This document shows positions 60,777 through 64,000 of a stretch of DNA of 64,000 bases, piece after piece. The stretch comes from Aplectana chamaeleonis. Taxonomy: Eukaryota; Nematoda; Chromadorea; Rhabditida; Cosmocercidae. The notes below the pieces were generated by a model that searched no databases, had not been told where the DNA came from, and saw only the letters and a program-made list of their open reading frames with translations. The DNA lies in contig JAPDOI010001815.1 in the NCBI GenBank assembly GCA_029168955.1, forward strand, positions 62,001 to 126,000, written 5' to 3'. Position numbers and translations under genes: made by a program. How positions within the stretch are numbered: the first letter of the stretch is position 1; the number at the start of each line of letters is the position of its first letter.

Positions 60777-61043
60777 AATGTATGGCGTGTGTCCCACGGA
60801 TCCAAGGATTCGCCGATCAAACCCCTGTATGAAATGCTGCACCAACATTTACGTGGGTAGGACATATATCGAATACAAGTGAAATCAGCCCGGGAAGTCA
60901 CCTCTTACGTGCCTCGTGGCAACCGTGTTTGTCCGTGGGGCGCACTTTTGATAAACCGTGGGTCAAGTGAGATAACTTCTGCGAGTCGTCTTAGCGCTAG
61001 GGAAGGGCTACGCTCTAATCAAAGCTGATAGGTTACCAGAAGT
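60774..61043. other. Spacer between the TG tract and the second satellite block
   Basis: Unique-looking sequence without a supported feature. Confidence 0.5.
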
Positions 61044-62172
61044 GGTAGAAAGTGTGCGTGGACACCAATGCGAGTGTGCAGAACCGCTGTCATAAAAAAA
61101 GTGGCGCGCAGGACCCAAACGGGGAGTGTGGTGCAGGACGTCAAGTAGAAAGTGTGCAGGACCCAAGTAGGATTGTGCAGGGACGTCATAGTATGTGTGC
61201 AGACTCTAATGGGAGGTGGTGCATAAGACGTCATATAGTATGTGTAGGACCTAAGTGGGAGTGGTGCAGGACTTCATAGGAATGTGTGCAGGACCCAACT
61301 GGAGTGTGCAGGACGTCAGTACAATGTGCGCAGGACCAAAGTGGGAGGGTGCAAGGACGTCATAGGAAAGTGTGGCAGGACCCAAGTGGGAGTGGGCAGG
61401 ACTTCATAGAAAGTGTGCAGGACTCAAATGGGAGAGTGTGCAGGACGTCATATAGTAATAGGGTAGGACATTCCAAGTGGGAGTGTGCAGGACTTCATAG
61501 AATGTGTGCAGTGACCCAACTGGGAGTGTGCAGGGACGTCATACAATGTGCGCAGGGACCAAAGTGGAGGGTGTAGGACGTGTCATAGAAAGTGGTGCAG
61601 GATCCAAACAGAGATGTTGTAGGACGTCATAGAAAGTCTGTAGGACTCAAAAATGGGAGTGTGCAGGGACGTCATATAGGTATATGTAGGACCTAAGTGG
61701 GAGTGTGCAGGACGTCATAGAAAGTGTGTGCAGGACTCCAAACAGGAGGTGAGACGTCATAGAAAGTCTGCAGGACCAAATGGGAGTGTGCAGACGCTAT
61801 AGTATATGGTAACTGGGCGGAGAGGTAGACTTCATAGAATGTGTGAGACCTAACTGGGAGTGTGCAGGACGTCATACAATGTGCAGCAGGACCAAAGTGG
61901 GAGGAAGTGCAGGGACGTCATAAGAAAGTGTGCAGGACCCAAACATGAGTGTGCAGGGACTGTCATAGAAAAAGTCTGCAGGACCCAAATAGGAGTGTGC
62001 AGGACGTCATATAGTGAGAGTGTAGGACCTAAGTGGGAGTGTGCAGTGACTTCATAGAATGTGTGCAGGACCCAACTACAGGAGTGTGCAGGACGGACGT
62101 CATACTACAATGTGCGCAGGACCAAAGTGGGAGTGTGCAGGACGTCATATAGCATGTGCAGGACTGCAATGG
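61044..62172 (-). repeat. Diverged inverted block of the 42-bp satellite, about 27 units
   Basis: On the plus strand the unit reads GTGGGAGTGTGCAGGACGTC followed by ATAGAAAGTGTGCAGGACCC. The reverse complement of the main array reads GTGGGAGTGCGCAGGACGCC then GTAGAAAGTGTGCGG, so the two are the same family in opposite orientation. Units here vary from about 36 to 50 bp through many small indels, unlike the near-constant 42 bp of the large array. An ordered group (CTTCATAGAATGTGTGCAGG, then CATACAATGTGCGCAGG) recurs at about 61,272, 61,492, 61,832 and 62,051, giving a sub-period near 220 bp. Confidence 0.92.
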
Positions 62173-63294
62173 CGAAACTAGTGTTCGCCATGTCACTGCA
62201 AGAGTGTAGAATTTCAAAGCAAAAGAGATATCGTCAGTTTTTCCATGCCAAAATCTCAACCTTTTTGTAGCAAAAAATAGGAGAACCTGTATATCAATAA
62301 GCGTGCGGACGCGTTCTGAGGCGGGCGCAGAACTCCGCAAACTTTTTCCTTGCCAATCTGGGGAAGCAAGCAACAGCTTCCTTCCACACCTCTGTTCGTC
62401 GCTCATTACAACCGGCCCAGTCGGCTTTCGATTTACTGAAACTTCCCTAAACCAGATTTACTAGATATGTTGAAAGTCTGAGCTTTGTCAAAATCTGCAA
62501 CACAAAACATCAACATCCACGTTCCACGTACATATTTTATTTATTGAGAACAAAGGGCATGGTGTTGATCAACCAGGTATGCAGCACCTAAAATGCGAGT
62601 GCCGTTTTTTCCTTATCATAACAGAAATGGTAAAGCGAGAATAATCGTTTGTGATTTTGCGAATCGGAAGGGAAGGGCAGAGGGTTGCGTCATAAAGGAA
62701 GGGAGGGGACGGCAGAGATCGTAAATTTGGTGCCGATAGCAATTGATCTACCCTTGGCTTCTTATGTTTTGCGGTTTAATCCGGACATTTTCATACCCAC
62801 ACGCCCAGTCATAAATGTCCGGCAGTCTGCTCTGTTTATGAAAGTCCATACAGGCAGCAACTTTTGGGTAGACGGAAGTCAGTTGACAGCGTTATGACAA
62901 ATTAAGCTGCGTCAGGAAGTTGGCCCAAAAGTTTTCTTGAGCAAAAACTTCGCTAGGTCTCGCTAGTACCTAATATTTCAAACCTAAGAAATATGAAACT
63001 TCACATATCTCTTCATAGTAATTACTATGCCTGAACAGACGCAGAAAATTTGTGATCGACGTTTTTTTTAAGTGATTGATACCTTTCGTGAGCGGCATAA
63101 TTCTCTCGTGATAAAAAAAAGGTTTCTGTTAAAATGATGTAAAATCGGTCTCTACCTGCGAACCCCAGAAACATAGGCGAACCATATTTTTCACACTCTT
63201 TGACCATTTTCCCGTGCAGTATGTAGTCTTCAGAAAACGAATTACGATACAGCGATTTGTAATGGCTTCTTCATTCGCCTCCCATTTTTTATCC
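62173..63294. other. No gene recognised
   Basis: Short frames only, among them a 70-codon plus-strand frame at 62,685 to 62,897 without support. Confidence 0.5.
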
Positions 63295-63425
63295 GAGTAT
63301 TCGGCTTAAGTGTTCGAATATTTCGTAGATATATTCGAATTGTTCTCTGAATAATCTTGTGCATTGATCCGAACTTTGCCAAATATTCGGAAATTTGCGA
63401 ATATTCGACAAAGTTCGGATTTTCA
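63295..63425. repeat. TTCGAATA-type tract with inverted repeat
   Basis: Resembles the family K bodies (GTTCGAATATTTCG, ATATTCGAATTGTTC). ATCCGAACTTTG at about 63,379 pairs with CAAAGTTCGGAT at about 63,408 as an inverted repeat. Confidence 0.5.
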
Positions 63426-64000
63426 GAGTTGCTTTCCGTCAGAACTGAATCACTCGAGATTCATTTGAATGAATATTCATAATTTTGATAATTGCTGGGT
63501 ACCTTTTTGAATGATGTTTTAAATCAAACTGTTCCAACTACCGATCATCGAAAAACGATCAGCACTTGGGAGCTCGAAAACTTTCTAAACTTAGTAACTT
63601 GAGAATTCCATTATTGGTATGTCCGATATATCCGGAACTTTAAAATTCAAAAAATTGAGGTTGATATTCAAGAGTTCGGTGAAAGAAATTATAATCGATA
63701 ACCAGCTTGAAAACTGGAATAGAACAGAAAAAACCGCAGAGGACCGACACGAAATGAACAGAACGAAAACAGTAGTCGCGACGTTCGAAGAATGTGAAGT
63801 AAAAAGGGTTCTGGAGTCACCGTCTTGATTACTGGGGAAATTTTCGGAATATTGGAGACATGTTCTTAATTTCGGGTGGAGTTGTCCAGGAATTTGTCGG
63901 AATTCTCAACAAGCCTTCGTTCCCCCGAATTCTAGGCAACTTCCTCCCATACTCTAGACAAATCGGCCGAAGTTCTCGACAATTACGGCGAATTCCGAAA
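63426..64000. other. No gene recognised
   Basis: Nothing supported to the window edge. Confidence 0.5.

Noticed and set aside
60390..60901. Histidine/threonine-rich and cysteine/valine-rich proteins
   Set aside because: They are translations of the (TG)n microsatellite.

Overview
Eukaryotic nuclear DNA dominated by repeats, most likely from an animal and plausibly a nematode. The basis is the lack of bacterial-style packed genes, many small TA-flanked inverted-repeat transposons, and a few exon-like stretches preceded by short T-rich 3' splice sites (TTTTTAG, TTTTGTACAG, TGTATTCAG). I could not assign a species, and no complete protein-coding gene, rRNA, tRNA or CRISPR array could be supported.

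Region 1 (1 to about 26,253): one uninterrupted tandem satellite of a 42-bp unit, about 625 units, already in progress at base 1. Its right end is abrupt. Because 42 is a multiple of three and the unit has no stop codon in any forward frame (and few on the reverse strand), the array creates very long open frames, up to about 3,600 codons. These pass through all three frames of the unit and are best read as artefacts. Inside are 84-bp dimer duplications, a recurring 210-bp five-unit higher-order repeat, and segmental duplications about 1.6 to 1.8 kb apart.

Region 2 (26,254 to about 60,460): mixed-composition DNA full of small non-autonomous transposons. I define several families from the sequence. 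A and B are about 500 bp, share the terminus AAGGCAGTG and have TA target duplications. C ends in CA(C/G)CACC and has TA. D is 1.1 kb with arms of about 470 bp and TA. E is 288 bp with TA. K is ATTCG-rich. A hAT-like element of 1,132 bp has an 8-bp target duplication with one mismatch. There are also foldbacks, several low-copy repeat families and three short tandem arrays. Exon-like segments on the minus strand occur around 49.0 to 50.2 kb, 55.8 kb and 35.7 kb; none could be identified.

Region 3 (about 60,464 to 64,000): a 310-bp (TG)n tract, then at 61,044 to 62,172 a second satellite block. It is a diverged, indel-rich relative of the 42-bp satellite in the opposite orientation, 35 kb from the main array, and it also shows a period of about 220 bp (five units). 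The rest holds no recognisable gene.

The strongest observation is the pair of related satellite blocks: a large homogeneous one and a small decayed inverted one, flanking a transposon-rich interval.
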